From Diphasiastrum complanatum (lineage: Eukaryota; Streptophyta; Lycopodiopsida; Lycopodiales; Lycopodiaceae), in NCBI GenBank assembly GCA_029204225.1, contig CM055112.1:42416890-42480889 (forward strand): a DNA stretch of 64,000 nucleotides, in the 5' to 3' direction. Shown here piece by piece: positions 46,318 to 63,255 of this stretch. The translations under genes and the position numbers were made by a program. How positions within the stretch are numbered: position 1 is the stretch's first letter; each line of letters starts with the position of its first letter. The notes beneath the pieces were generated by a model that ran no database searches, had not been told where the DNA came from, and was given only the letters and a program-made list of their open reading frames with translations.

Positions 46318-48820
46318 AGGATATTTGACCAAAATTGGCTATTTTAGGCTAGTGGTGCCCTAAAATTGGGTCCCAAGTTTTAGAGAGAGGAGAGAGAGTC
46401 ATCTCTCTAACCTATATTAGGCTGAATTTCATGGAGAAACTGGTTGAAGAAACTTTTGTATTGTTTCATTGAGATCAGTAGATCATTGTCATGGTTTCTT
46501 CATCCATTGTGAGCATTGTTGTGTGTATTGTCTTCAAGCTCTTGTGTATGATCTTAGGTGCTTTCAAAAAGTGGTAGGTTGTTGTTGTAGGGCTGGTATG
46601 CTGCTATTTTTGGCTTAACTCAATACCTTTGAATAGTTTCTTGAGTTCTTAGAATGCTTGTTCAAGTTCTTGTGCATCAAAGGTAGCATTAGGATGCTTT
46701 GCCATTTCTAGCTTTTGTAGCTTGTTGTGCAAAGATCTTAGCCAGAACATTTGGGATCTTAGATCCATTCAAGGTCCACTTTTTTCACATGGTATCAGGG
46801 TTGGTTGGCCACTATTTTTAGTCAAGTTTTCATTTATTGTGATATTTGGATGTTTGATCAAGTTCTATCATGATTATGCATTACATTGTTGATCAAATCT
46901 TACTTACCTTTGTTTGTTGAGTTGAACTTGCGGATCAAAAGCATATTTCAGGCTATTGAAGATCAGAGGCTAAGAAGAAGCTATTTTGGATCAGATCATC
47001 ACACCTAATCATTTGTTGATTGTGAGGCTTGTGCATATTCAATACTAACAATGTTCTATTCAATCTATTGTTGACAATCTCCATTTTTGTGGATGAACAC
47101 TCTCCTTAAGTGGATGAATACTATGCCTAGATGGATGAACATTATTCTTAAGTGGATGACAAACACTCTTTGAGTGATTTTGTAATTCTCCAAAAGGCTG
47201 AGCAAAGCTCCCACTTGGATGAAAGATCCCCTTTTGGTTGAACAGATTGTCAACAATCTTTTGCATAAATTTTGGTGTATCTTGTTGAGTATGTAAATAA
47301 CTCTCCTTATGTAATTTGATTGGAGCATTTGCTGGAAGGTTTTAACCATTATGCAAATGTGTTTTCAGGTTCTTAACAGGTTGAGGAACATTCTCATGTG
47401 AAGTGATCTTAGATCTACATCTAAACATCAAGATTTGAGAAGCTAGTGAAGCTAGTCTTGTGATTCACTAAGTGTGCTCTTTCATTCACCTCTAAAGCTT
47501 GTATTTATCACTTTATGGAGTTTATAAACTTCTAGAAGTGTGGTTTACATGTGGTTTTATAGGTTGAATCAATATCTTAGTGTGTTGATCATATGTTGAT
47601 CAAGTTTGTTCAATTCTAGGTATTCTTGGCAGCCTAGTCTTGTGTATTTCCTAAGAATGCAAGTAACTCTTCACACCATAACTTGATTTGGTCACTTGCT
47701 GGCTTCTTCTTGTAAGGATGATGCTATGCATACGGATGGTTGTCTTCATGAAATGGATGTCATTTATGGTTTTGGAACAAGTTTTGGTCAACGGTTTTGA
47801 TGGTCAAAAGGAAGATCAAGAGGTTGATCTTAATGGGCTTCATCAACACCAATTGAAAATTGGCAATTTGGAGCTAATCAAGAGCATCAAAGAAGAATCA
47901 AATGGATCTTTTTGCAGGTTATTGAAGACTCAAGTAAAGGAAAAGGAGTAGCAAGGATGTCTTGTTCAAACCTACTTTACTCATCTAACTTTATGTTTGA
48001 GCTATGTTATGTCAATGTGTGAAAATTTTCAAAATTTGATGAATCTATGATCATCTTTTTGTATCCAATGGATCTTGAAGAAGGACTAGTGCTACCTACT
48101 AGTTATGAGGAGTCTTATGGATATGGCTTAGCATCATTGTTTTACCCTTTTACTCATGGATTTTCAAGGTTAGATGTTTCTTCATGGCAAGAAGGCAATG
48201 GAGGCTCATTCATGGTGGATTTCAACACATACACTTCACAAGAAGTGAAATATGGAGAAGACATGCAAGCAAACATTCATCACTTTCATTTGTTACATGT
48301 TTGCTACTGTTTTATAGAGATTTCAAAGGTGGAAACATGGAGGAATCATTCCATTCCCATTCTATATTATTCTTCATGTACTAGTTTCATCTTGAAATGT
48401 AAAATTGATGTAAGAAATAGTGAAACATTCAATATGGACACTATTATCTATATCAATTATGAAGTTTATTGTTTTGTACATATTAGGATCATTGAGATCT
48501 ATTCTTAAGATGAAAATCCAAGTTAGATCAAAGTAGTGTTGTAAAACTAGCAAGCAAAGTTGAAGAGGGAGTGTGAAAATTGTCAACATTTCCTTGACTA
48601 GTTTTAGGCCAAAATTAGTAAATTTGGCACATAGTTCTGGATCTAACCTTTCACATGTGTGAAACATGTCTAGATAATTTTTTTTTAGTATATTTTCATA
48701 TTGAAGAAGTTTCAAACTTCAGGGCCTTCGAAATGACACCAAAATCATGTCATTTCTTGTCCAAATATCTTAGCCATAACATCTGGGATCTTAGATCCAT
48801 TCAAGATCCACATTTTTCAA
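46318..48820 (+). mobile_element. Non-autonomous copia-like element (LTR, internal region without pol, partial LTR)
   Basis: A 5'-truncated LTR (46318-46789, ending TTTTTTCACA) is followed by TGGTATCAGGG (46790-46800). An internal region of about 1.77 kb has no recognisable gag or pol. A polypurine tract GAAGAGGGAG (48562-48571) and the start of a 3' LTR (TGTGAAAATTGTC, 48572) follow. The internal ORFs, such as 48047-48508, match nothing I know. This fits a large retrotransposon derivative that borrows enzymes from another copia element. Confidence 0.65.
48572..48820 (+). repeat. Partial 3' LTR of the TGTGAAAATTG family
   Basis: It has the two ends of the LTR family but lacks the middle, about 400 bases, when compared with 48843-49504. 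Confidence 0.7.
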
Positions 48821-48842
48821 TATAGGAGCCAAAAATAGTATG

Positions 48843-49504
48843 TGTGAAAAAATTGGATCTTCAATGGATCCAAACTCCCAAAATACTTGGCTAAGATCTT
48901 TGCACAACAAGCTACAAAAGCTAGAAATGCCAAATCATCCTAATGCTACTTTTTATACACATGAACTTGACAAAGCATTCAAGAGACAAAAGAATCTAAT
49001 TAAAGGTACTGATGGCAGCCAAAAATATCAGCAAAAAGGGTGCCTAACAGCAGCCTACCACTTTTGGGAACCTCTTAAGATCATTCGCAAAAGCTTGAAG
49101 ACAATACACAAGACAATGTTCTCAATGGAGGAAGAAACAATGACAATGATCTATTGATCTCAATGAACCATACAATAGGTTTCTCCAACCTGTTCTCCAT
49201 AAATTTCAGGCTATTATAGGTGAGAGAGATGAATCTCTCTCTCTCTCTCTCTCTCTAGAACTTAGGACCCAGTTTTAGGGCACCAGTAGCCTAAAATAGC
49301 CAATTTTGGCCTATATGTCCAAATAACATGATTTTGGTGTCATTTCGAAGGTCCTGAAGTTTGAGAATTCTTTAGTATGAAATATATACTAGAATAAAAG
49401 TATCTAGGCCTCTTCCATACATGTGAAAGGTTAGATCCAAAACTATGTGCCAAAAATACCAAATTTGGTCTAAAACTATCTAGGAAATGCTGACAATTTT
49501 CACA
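48843..49504 (-). repeat. Full copia LTR in opposite orientation
   Basis: On the minus strand it begins TGTGAAAATTGTCAGCATTT and ends TTTTTTCACA (662 bp). It is related to 46318-46789, 48572-48820 and 61662-62316. It contains a short CT microsatellite near 49233-49256. Only 22 bases separate it from the plus-strand LTR, so the two form an opposed pair. Confidence 0.8.
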
Positions 49505-50855
49505 GTATGTTTTTCATTGATGTTGGATCTCGAGGTCAAGACCCCTAATTAGGGTGGATCCAATGATCAATTAGGTTGGATGTTAGTGTTAGGTTATGAA
49601 AAGTATTGAAAAGCCCTAAAATTCTTAGATTTGAGCTACTAATGTATAAATATGTGATGGTTTCTCTATCAAATTATGAGTAAAAATTTGGTTTCCAATG
49701 TACCAATGTTGTTGGTGATCTACATTCTTGATATTTGCTCTTTGTGTTGATTACTTTGTAATTGTGAGATTGATTTGGAAATTTAGGTACTGTACTCTGC
49801 TTGTGGCAGTCCGTACTTTCACACGATGAAGGGAATTGCATGAATTTGAGCCTTCAAGTGGAGTTCAAGCCAAGGTGAAACTAGGAAACACTAAATTGGT
49901 TGGTGTTTTTGCGATAGTATCTCAATTGAATCCATTCAAAGTGCTTCCTCCATCATTTCAAAGGTTTCTTAGAGTCTTTTTTCTGCATTTTCAACAAAGT
50001 GTAGGATCAACTACCTGGAAAAGACATCATATCTAGAGAGACTTTTATGACTCGTAAGGATGAGCTTTTTTTTCTCATTGCAAGAGCATCTTACCATTAA
50101 GTTGAGAGATAGATAAGCCATTCTATTATAATTTGACTGAATTTGTGATTAGACTAGATCACTAAAAGTCTTGATTATTGTTGTTGCCCACAACAAGTAA
50201 TTTTGTACCAATATGAGAGAAACAAGCTATTATCCCAGATCCTCTTCATGATCTTTAAGAACTATGACCAGTAAGAATGAAGACAAAAGGGGGAATCATA
50301 TAATATATATGATCATCCAATGACATTAAGTATCAAAAATATAAACATCCCCAAGAAATCAACGTTGAGAGAAAAACAACATAACTGGATACAACACCAC
50401 TATCATTCATTAGTGTCGTGCTGTTACAAGGATGTTTGGACATGTCCATAGCGATTCCCAATATGTATTATAAAGCAAACTGTACCTCTATAGCTAATGG
50501 AGGTTTTTCATGCCTCTAGAGATATAATATTGTTCTTAGTACTCTTGAGACATACAATTCTCGCTATTGATATTTTGCTTGCTTACGAAGTTCTTGAGCT
50601 ACTTCTCTATCATTTTCCACTCGAGGGTCACTTCTAGTATCTTTGATGATGTCGTTTACATTCTCTAGGACGTACTCAGGTAATGGATCAAGAACTCCTA
50701 ATTGCAGCTCTATCCTCTTTGTTCTCTCCACACTAAATTCTCAACCAATTTGTAGAGGGAATTATTATTAGCATTGTGCCTAATTCTAAACAACTTGTCT
50801 CCCTCCAAGAGATGTTTGTGAAAATCCCTTTAGTCGAAGTAATGGTGAATCTCTT
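49505..50855. other. No firm gene
   Basis: No family recognised. On the minus strand between about 50960 and 50575 two stretches look protein-like (QYYHDRIRAMRIAPTRRFF and LPEYVLENVNDIIKDTR), but they overlap the better-supported plus-strand sequence from about 50860. Confidence 0.35.
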
Positions 50856-50859
50856 TGTT

Positions 50860-51660
50860 TCTGTTCAATTGGAAAAAATCTCCTAGTAGGGGCAATTCTC
50901 ATAGCCCTAATCCGATCATGATAGTATTGGCCTAGATCTTGTCCTAGTAGCACTTTGGAGTTGTAATGTAGAGGTAGAACTGCAAAAGATCTAGTTGATA
51001 GTGGGATCTTTTTTTATGAATCAATGTACATTCCTGATACAAAAGGAGATTCTGGATAGATACTCTCAATTCCATTACCTAGTTTTGGAAGTGATGAATG
51101 GGTTGCTCCAAATGCTACAGTCTCATAATCATTTTGTTGCAAGCTATATAATGACGTAAAAAAATCATTAAAGATAAGCACGAGATCAAAAGCAGTCAAA
51201 TTGAGTTGGTTTATTTCTTTGAATATATTTGTGGATTTCTTTTCAAGTGTCAATATACACAAAACCCCAACGATGTTTGTATGCAAAAATTTATCAAATA
51301 GTTTATTATCTGAACCTATGGATGAAGGCTGGGACAAAAGATCAAGGAAAAATAGAATGCAGAATTAAAATGTCTTCCATGTGCTTTCGTTATCAAATAG
51401 AAAAACAAATGTTGAGCTTATGCTTCCATTATCAAAGATGGAAAAGAAACAAAGGTAAATGGGTGTCACTTGATCAAGACTTTGAAGCCTATGAACATTC
51501 AAAATGAAAAAATGTTGAATATACAATGATGCAGTTTTGACATGTGTTGAGGTGGAAGAGGATTGGAGCCTAAATTACATCAGGCAGGAACTATTGCTCC
51601 TACAAGATGATATACTTTTAGACTTCAAATTCATTTCCAATGGTAAACTTGTAAGTAACC
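50860..51660 (+). pseudogene. Second copy of the unknown gene found at 34.7-36.1 kb
   Basis: Plus-strand readings FFYESMYIPDTK, IPLPSFGSDEWVAPNATVS, KLSWFISLNIFVDFFSSV, TPTMFVCKNLS and MDEGWDK line up with FYESLYMPQTD, LPLPSFQSDEW, YLSWFISLHTFVDFFSSA, TPTLFVCKDLS and MDQGWDSK at 35.1-35.6 kb. IEKQMLSLCFHYQRWKR and VEVEEDWSLNYIRQELLLL follow. A GTAAGT donor after the conserved NGKL sits near 51652, as in the other copy. Several stops and frameshifts are present. It shows that this gene family is repeated, as expected for transposon cargo. The function is unknown. Confidence 0.7.
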
Positions 51661-53479
51661 ATAAACACTCGATTCTTTATGAATAGTTCCTATCAAAACT
51701 TTCTCAATCATCATTTCTTTATGAATAGTTCCTATCAAAACTTTCTCAATCATCATGTCTTTTTATCAAACTAGAAAATTGCAATCCAGTCTTACACTAT
51801 GGACACAACGTGATTGTAAGAATCTATATTGATATCAATAAAAATCCCATAAACATGTTGTTTACATGTAAGATTGTATCTCTTTTTTTGGATGAAAATA
51901 TATACACCTTTACAAATAAAATCATATTCAGTAAGTTTATCTATATTTTCTATATCAGTATAAGTAATTGTTAAGGCATGTTTTTGACACAAAATAGATA
52001 GTAAGAACCAAAATCCAGCAAGATCAGATCAATTATATGGCTATCAATTACTGGTTTGAATATGCTAGAGAAAGAGTTGCATGTCATAAATTTTCACTTT
52101 GTAGGGATGGAAAAACCGGAAAAGAGCTAAAACTCATGAATTATGCTTGTTTTTTTTTTCATAAAATTGGATGGTCGGTGGCTGTAAAACACCATGTAGT
52201 GCTTGTAAATAGGTGAATCAAATTCTTTTGAAGTTGTCCTTGAAGGTAGAGCCAAGAATTCTAGCAATTGAACTTGTAGGAAGTACAAAAAGTTCAAAAA
52301 TTGACCATTTTTGGTGAATTTTGGGAGATGGATATCTCTAATTCCATAAGGAGATCATTCTGGATTTTTTACAACATGATTAGTATTCATTTTTACCTTC
52401 CCAACAAGCTATTAAACCTATAAATTGATGGTTGGAGGCTTATGTTTCAATTCCATCAAGTTTGTAGTTATTCTGACTTCTACAAATCAAGAAATCATGG
52501 TTCTCAGCCCATACTGCTTCATAGGACCTGTATGGGGAGTCTAATTAACCATTTAAGACTGTTGGTGGCATCACTTTTGGGTCTTGGTAAGGTGTTTGCA
52601 CATTTTTTGATCATTTGGTCTAGGAAAAATGTGCCCTCCAAATTTTTGACTGTTATGTTCTCACATGTGTGAATCCTAGGTGGCAGGCTGATGTGTCAAG
52701 TATCTTGATCACTAGGTCTCTCTCTTTTCTGAGCTTTACAAGACCCAATTTGATTCCTGTAGCCAAAGTTATGATCATATGAAGGTTTGCAATTTTGTGA
52801 GTAAAATTGGCAAAATTTTGAATTGTTCTGATTGCATGCTATTCAATTTCCTAATTTGAGGTACCAAGCTTGCATGGAATGATTGCATGTTGATTCTCAG
52901 ATAAATTCTGACATGCATGGGGGGTTCACATTTTTTTTGAGTGGCGATACGCATGTGCTCTGACAATTAGGACACAAATCAAGATTTATGGCTGACAATT
53001 TCCGTAGAACTTAATTTTTCGTAAAAATTCTTGAAAGTCAATTTAAGTAGTTAATGTCACATGTCATACATGCTTGATAGACATTAATTTAGTAAGATTA
53101 GGAATCGAACAGTAAATAGTTTTTTCAATTTCGATTGCCTAAATACTTACAAAGTTTTTTGATGAATTTTTAAGTTACGTAAAATTTAAAAAAAAAATAA
53201 AAGTTGAAAAATTCAATTTTTTTTTGTTCTTTCCAGTTTCTTGAATTATCTATGAAATGTACTAAAAGTAGTGAATTGACCATGTTGGAGTCAATTTCAG
53301 TCAGATTTGGTCAACTGTACTTCACTAAGAGTTAATCAAATATTAACTAATTTTAGTACTTTTCGAAATGGTCGAAGAAATTTCAAACCAGGTGCAAGAT
53401 CTTATATGGTGATTTGTCAACAGTTAAGTACGGCGCTCAATGACATGAATTATCGAAACTAGATGAGAGACCAACAAAT
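51661..53479. other. No gene seen
   Basis: AT-rich DNA with no coding match, apart from possible gag N-terminal sequence after about 53350. A 35-base direct repeat (TTTATGAATAGTTCCTATCA and onward) is present twice near 51675-51755. Confidence 0.5.
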
Positions 53480-55240
53480 GGAAGTTCTATTGAACCAGTT
53501 CAATCAAATTGATGTCTTTACCCAATCTCGGTTTTCAACCGGAGATTTATTCTGGAGAGAAGGAGAAAAAACCTGAAGTTGTTGAAGAGTGGCTCGCTAA
53601 GTGGAGCAGTTAGTTCAGCCTACATGGAGTTCCAGATGAGAAAAAAATGGAAAGTGTCGTGCTGTTCTTACGCGGCAAAGCGTCATCGTGGTGGCGAGAT
53701 TTACCGGTGAAGCCAACTACCTGGGATGCTTTTTCGAAAGTCTTCAAGAAAACTTTCGTGATAGCTGATGACGTTGACTACTACCTGAAGTTCGTGAACT
53801 GCAAAATGGGTACAAAGAGCTTGGACTCTTATATCTAGGAATTCATGGACCTATGGAATAGGGTTCTATCATTCGATGCACAATTGGCACTTTGGCAGTT
53901 TGTCCTAGGTTTTTCAGCCAACTATCAAAACGAATGCAGGCAAAATGTGTTTCAAAGCCTTGAGGATGCGTTTTGGATTTCGAAAGTATATGATTTTATA
54001 GTGGTGGCATCCAAGAAGCAATTTGTGCAAATTCCAACAGCTTTGAAAACCAAGAAGGGGAAGAAGCGCGGTCCAGACCAAGCAAAATATTTTGACGAAT
54101 TAGATCAAGCACCATCGAAACCCAGGAAACTGAAGAGAAAGAGAAATCTATGTCTCGGGAAAAGGCTAAAAGAGAGAACTTATGTTTGGTCTGTAAGAAA
54201 CCTGGACATATGATGAAGTTTTGTCTAGAAAGGAAGAAAATGTTGGCTCATATGATTGGAATCCCAGGAGGCAATGGTAAGACTTTGGAAATTAACCTGA
54301 CAGATTGTGAGTGTAAATGTTCTTTCCGTACTGTTTCTTTCTTGTCTAATGAACTTTTCTATTTAATTGGCACAATTAAAGATCAAGAAGTGAGTACTCT
54401 ATTGGACAGTGGTTCAACTCATAATTTTATTAATTCTCATCTTGTGCAAAAACTCAGCTTGGAAACTGAAGCCAACAATCATAGATATGAAGTTTATCTA
54501 TCTTCAGGAGCAGAGTTGGAGACTTGGAACGTAAAAGTCCCGAATCTCCCATTTTGGATGGAAGGACACATAGTATTAGTTAATTTTCATATTTTAGACC
54601 TAGCCCACACTGATTTAATTTTAGGTTACGAATGGTTATTTAGTAAATCACCTTCTCTGATAATTGATTTTGAGAAACATATTTTCTCTTTCAAGGAGGA
54701 TGATAAGGTAGTTACATTATTTGACAGTAAATTTGTATGTCTGTTGGATAAGATTTGTACAGTTAATGAAATGGAAGCATTGGACTATTCATAGTATGAA
54801 GTTTTTTTTATATTTGCTATTCCAGTTGTGGATGTTCTTGAAATGGGTCTAAATGGTTGTGAATTCTCAGCAATTTTAAACTCAGTAAATTTAGATCATG
54901 AACAAGCAATGAAAGAATAGATCATAAATGAATTTAGGGATGTTTTTCCATCTGAATTACCTCATGGTTTACCACCATCTAGGTCAGTAGACCACCAGAT
55001 TGAGTTAATTCCAAGAAGTCAACCTGTCTCTAGACAACCTTACAAGTTCTCTCAGAAAGAGGAGGTACAGATTTCGATTCAAATAGAAAACTATCTCTAA
55101 GGATGAGACATATACAACCTAGTAAATTACCATGGGGTACTCCTGTTCTTCTGAAAGCAACAAAAGATGGAGGTTTCTGGATGTGTGTGGATTATAAGGA
55201 GTTAGATAAGGTGACCATTAGAGGAGTTTTAAATCCAAAA
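53480..55240 (+). pseudogene. Ty3/gypsy gag, protease and start of reverse transcriptase
   Basis: Gag: KKMESVVLFLRGKASSWWRD at 53640-53700, then FMDLWNRVLSFDAQLALWQF. A CCHC knuckle (CLVCKKPGHMMKFC) lies near 54185. The protease follows with its catalytic LLDSGSTHNFINSH near 54400 and DLILGYEWL near 54615. The RT start has FRDVFPSELPHGLPPSRSVD (about 54935) and WGTPVLLKATKDGGFWMCVD (about 55135). The match ends near 55240, before the catalytic YxDD. Stops occur near 53610, 53836, 54792 and 54918, with frameshifts in between. No LTR was found on either side. Confidence 0.88.
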
Positions 55241-59515
<4,275 letters not shown>

Positions 59516-60054
59516 ATGTCAATGGATGAAGAAAGTGCCAGTTTACCCAATTTTCATGGAAATGAAGATGAAGATGCAGATCTACATATTCAAAGATTCA
59601 TAAATGTGTGTAGACAAAATTATGAAGAAGAAGATGAGAATATGTTTAGATTATTTCCAGTAACATTGGATAATGTTGCTCTTGAATGGTATTCTGTATT
59701 GAATCAAAAGAAAATTTGAAATTGAACAAAACATAAAACAAGCTTCTTGGATAGATTTAGAAGATGGAATTACTCTTCTGATATTATCAATTACTAAGTG
59801 AAATTAAATTGAAACAAATTGAACCTATCAAAAGCTTTGTTGATAGAATCAATTGTTTGGCTAAAAGATTAAGTGAAAGACCAGGAGACGAGTTTTTCTT
59901 ATCTTGGTTTATATCAGGTTTGCTTGATGACATGGCACATAGTATTCTCTCAAAAGTTCCTAAGACTTTTGAAGAAGCTATCTCTAGGGCAGTTGTTATA
60001 GAACATGCTGATAAGATGATGACAGAGAAGAACTTGATAAGAAGAGTTGGATAG
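59516..60054 (+). pseudogene. Ty3/gypsy-type gag fragment
   Basis: The first part (SLPNFHGNEDEDADLHIQRF, MFRLFPVTLDNVALEWYSVL) and, after a frameshift near 59717, the second part (IEPIKSFVDRINCLAKRL, SWFISGLLDDMAHSIL) make a retrotransposon gag domain. It ends at a stop at 60054, without a knuckle or protease. Confidence 0.75.
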
Positions 60055-60114
60055 ATAGATCCTTGGATGAATTTGGTGTAGGAATCTCTTTCCACTATGA
60101 TAGAGTATCATCTA

Positions 60115-60930
60115 TTTCTAAATTTCTTACAGAAAGTGAATCTTGTTATCCTCAAGATCTTCCTCCTTTTGATGCTCCTCCTCAATGCAAGCAAGATCAC
60201 TCTTTGCCAAGATCTCCTCTTGAGTGATCTCCTCCTTTGCCAAGCTCACCCTCTCAAAAGCAACACTAGCTTCCAACTTAAACAATCTTCCATGCTTAAA
60301 TCCCTTTGCAATGCAAACATCATTCTTCAAGATGAAACAAACACCATGCTTAAAGTGGACATCCAAACCACTTTCTAAGAATAGACCAACACTAAGATAT
60401 TCTTGGTGATTGATGGTGCATAAAGGACATTTTCTAGATCCATGCATTTTGAGGATTCTAGACACAAAGAGATGGTGCCAACACCATCTATCCTACACTC
60501 TTCATCATTTGCAGTAAAGACAAACTTTTTAGCATCATTGAAAGAGTGTAAGGTTGAGAAAAAGTCCTTTTCACAAGACATGTGGGAGCTAGCCCCACTT
60601 TCGATCCACCAATTGTCTCTTGAATTGCTATTGCTTGCTGGTGAGGATGTAGATGCCATCAAGAATGCATCTACTTCATCTTCCTCCTCCTCCTTTGCAA
60701 GGTTTCCTTGTTTGTCCTCCTCCACTTGTGCTCTTAGCCGCTTGTAGCATTCCGATGCATAATGTGCCCCTTCTTTCCACAAAAGAAACATTTCTGTTTT
60801 GACTTGTCCTTTGAGCTTGATGAATCATCCTCTTCTTTGGCCTCATTTGGATGCTTCTTCTTTCAATTGGTCTTCTTTTTGCCCTTGAATGAGAAATTGG
60901 CTTTCTCATCACCATCCTGCAAAGGCAAGG
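60115..60930 (-). pseudogene. Ty1/copia gag end and protease fragment
   Basis: On the minus strand, broken by frameshifts, one sees the basic gag tail and knuckle remnants (HYASECYKRL), the protease box (WWIESGASSHMSCEKDFFST, where the catalytic Asp is Glu) and the pre-integrase region (LFLESGLDVHFKHGVCFIL). The altered DSG triad and the frameshifts make it inactive. Confidence 0.8.
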
Positions 60931-60964
60931 AACTCATCCTAGATTTTGCATGGAGCATCCTACA

Positions 60965-61659
60965 CTATTTCCAATCAATAAATACTAAATAGAAAAATGC
61001 ACCAAGTACATGTAAATACCTGACAATGATTGATAGTTTGTATATGGTTTCACAAATATCTTTTGACAAGCACCCACGAATTGACAATGGATAGATGAAT
61101 TGAATCATCTTTAGCCAATCATGAGATTTGAGACCTTGCAACTTTCCATCCACTATGAATGATGACCGTAGAGAATGGGCAAAACCAGTTGGTTTCTAAT
61201 GTCATGAATAATGGAGCGCACATGGTTAAGCTCCTCTTTAGTGAATGTCCAAGGTACTTTTGGAACATGATCTTTACCATCTTTTATCCAATATTCTTTT
61301 TTGGTGTTTGATTCTTTTAGATCGTGCCTTGCAGCAATGGTATCTTTTTCATCAATCAAGTGTTTCCAAATAGATTCACCCACATTTTTAAATATGTGCA
61401 TGGGATCAAGTAGGTGATTAATCAAAAGGTTATTCCAATATTCCAAACGATGAAATATCGATAATCTTTTCATACCATCGATTGGCTTTGCTTGAGATTC
61501 CTCCCATAGTATTCGCCAATCTTTCACGGACATCCTCTTTGGAGGCATCTCTCTCTCAACTCTTCCTCCAAAACCTCTTCTATGAGTGTCTCTGAATGGA
61601 TGGCCTTTTAATAGAAGTAGAGAAGTTGCCAAACGAGATGTCTTTGCTCCTAAATACAA
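60965..61659 (-). pseudogene. CACTA (En/Spm) Tnp2 transposase fragment
   Basis: SIFHRLEYWNNLLINHLLDP followed by MHIFKNVGESIWKHLI is the conserved core of the CACTA transposase Tnp2. WTFTKEELNHVRSIIHDI and, in another frame, LQGLKSHDWLKMIQFIYPLS continue it. A frameshift lies near 61150. The N-terminal part and the CACTA ends are absent. The fragment ends exactly where a copia LTR begins. Confidence 0.85.
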
Positions 61660-61661
61660 TG

Positions 61662-62316
61662 TGTGAAAATTGTCAACATTTCCTAGCTAGTTTGAGGCCT
61701 AAATTGGCTAAAATTGTAAATAGTTTTGGTTCTGGAGTTTCACACGTGTGAACCAGGCCACAATGTTTTTATTTACTGTATTTTTTCAGTATGATGAAGT
61801 GTCAAACTTCATACCCTTCAAAATGAGACCATTTTGATGTATTTTGGTCATATAAGCCATTTTTAGCTATTTTTCCTATATAGGGAATATCTAGGGTCAA
61901 GTACCTTCTAGAGAGAGGAGAGAGAGTCATCTTCCTCATCCATAAATAGTAGGGAAGTCGTGGAGAACAGGTTGGAGAAACCTTTTGTATGCTTCATTGA
62001 GATCAATAGATCATTGTCCTTGTTTCTTCCTCCATTGAGAGCATTGTTGTGTGTATTGTCTTCAAGCTATTGTGTATGATCTTAGGTGCTTTCCAAAAGT
62101 GATAGGCTGATGTATTATGGACTGTATAATGCTATTTTGGGCCGCACTTGATGTTTATGGAAGTTTCCATTTGTGATAAATGCTTTTTGATCAAGTTCTT
62201 TGCATTCTAGGTAGCATAGAATGTGTTGCCAATTCCTAGCTTATGTAGTTTGGAGTGCAAGCATTCAAGCCAATGATCTTGGAGTTTAGATCCACTTAGG
62301 ATCTGTATTTTTCACA
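61662..62316 (+). repeat. Copia LTR (TGTGAAAATTG family)
   Basis: 655 bp from TGTGAAAATTGTCAACATTTCC to TTTTTCACA, with a CACACGTGTG palindrome near 61741. It is related to the LTRs at 46.3-49.5 kb. It is not followed by TGGTATC, and no target duplication was seen, so it may be a rearranged or recombined copy. Confidence 0.75.
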
Positions 62317-62392
62317 TTAGGTACCTATCCAGTGATCTAACCCTTGTTGACAGGCGGGAGGGTTATAATACGCAAGATCTTCGACCCTACAG

Positions 62393-62410
62393 TGGCGCCG
62401 ATGCCGGGGA
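62393..62410 (+). other. Gypsy-type primer binding site
   Basis: TGGCGCCGATGCCGGGGA follows CGACCCTACAG, a typical plant gypsy LTR end. Only about 75 bases separate it from the copia LTR, so the gypsy LTR itself is missing. Confidence 0.6.
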
Positions 62411-63255
62411 TAGGTTTCCACTAACTAGTTTAGCTGCATTTTAGCTATTTTCTTGTTTTTTAGAGTAGTTTTAGGTAGATTTTTGGGTGTTTAGAGATAG
62501 TTTTCTGTATTTTTTTTTGTGTTTGGACTGTTCACAGCTAGCGAAGAGTTGTGAGAGGTTAGAGGAGGCCTCGAACAGCCTCTAAGGGCTTGAAACCCAA
62601 ACCAATCAGCCAAAAAATCCAAAAAACACACCAATGTGCATTTTGGAGAGAAAAAGAATGAGGACCTGTCCACACGTGTGAAATGACACTTTTAATATTC
62701 AGATCTATATTGATTAGCTTTCATTTGAGTCTAATATGACATCTCCTAAATTATAGGAGTTAGGTCCTAGATTGTAGGAATCTAGAAGGTCAACACAAAC
62801 CACCAATGGATGATGTGGCAAACTTGATAGATCTTATCCAAAGTGGATATGGATAAGTATAATGAGCTGTCCTACACGTGCTGGATGAAGCTTAGAGAGA
62901 GATTATGGTGAATTTGTACTTGATCCATGATGGATCCATTATTGAGCTAATGATGAGAAATCTTGGTTTGTGAAGCTATCATTGTGTTTTGACTCTCTTA
63001 AGCACTTTCTTTGTGGATGAATGCTTTGTAAATGATAAGTAAACTATTTTTCTATTATCAGGCCATACAGTAGCTGTACTTCACACGTGTGAAGCCGTGG
63101 ATCATCTTTTTTATTGTTCTTGCTTGGAAACACAAAGATTGTCAAGTAGAAGCTAGATTTGGAAGCATAGATCTCTTTATCTATCATTTGTTGAGAGAAA
63201 AGTGAGTGCTAAGTGCTTTAGGACAAAACCTAAAAGTTGAAGAAACATTAGAATC
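62411..63255 (+). other. Leader-like DNA ahead of gag; 16-bp palindrome
   Basis: No gene was seen. A perfect palindrome CTTCACACGTGTGAAG lies at 63079-63094 and a second ACACGTGTG near 62671. The last roughly 150 bases read like the leader of the following copia gag. Confidence 0.45.

Noticed and set aside
48047-48508. 153-codon ORF as a host gene
   Set aside because: It lies inside the internal region of a non-autonomous LTR element and matches no family.
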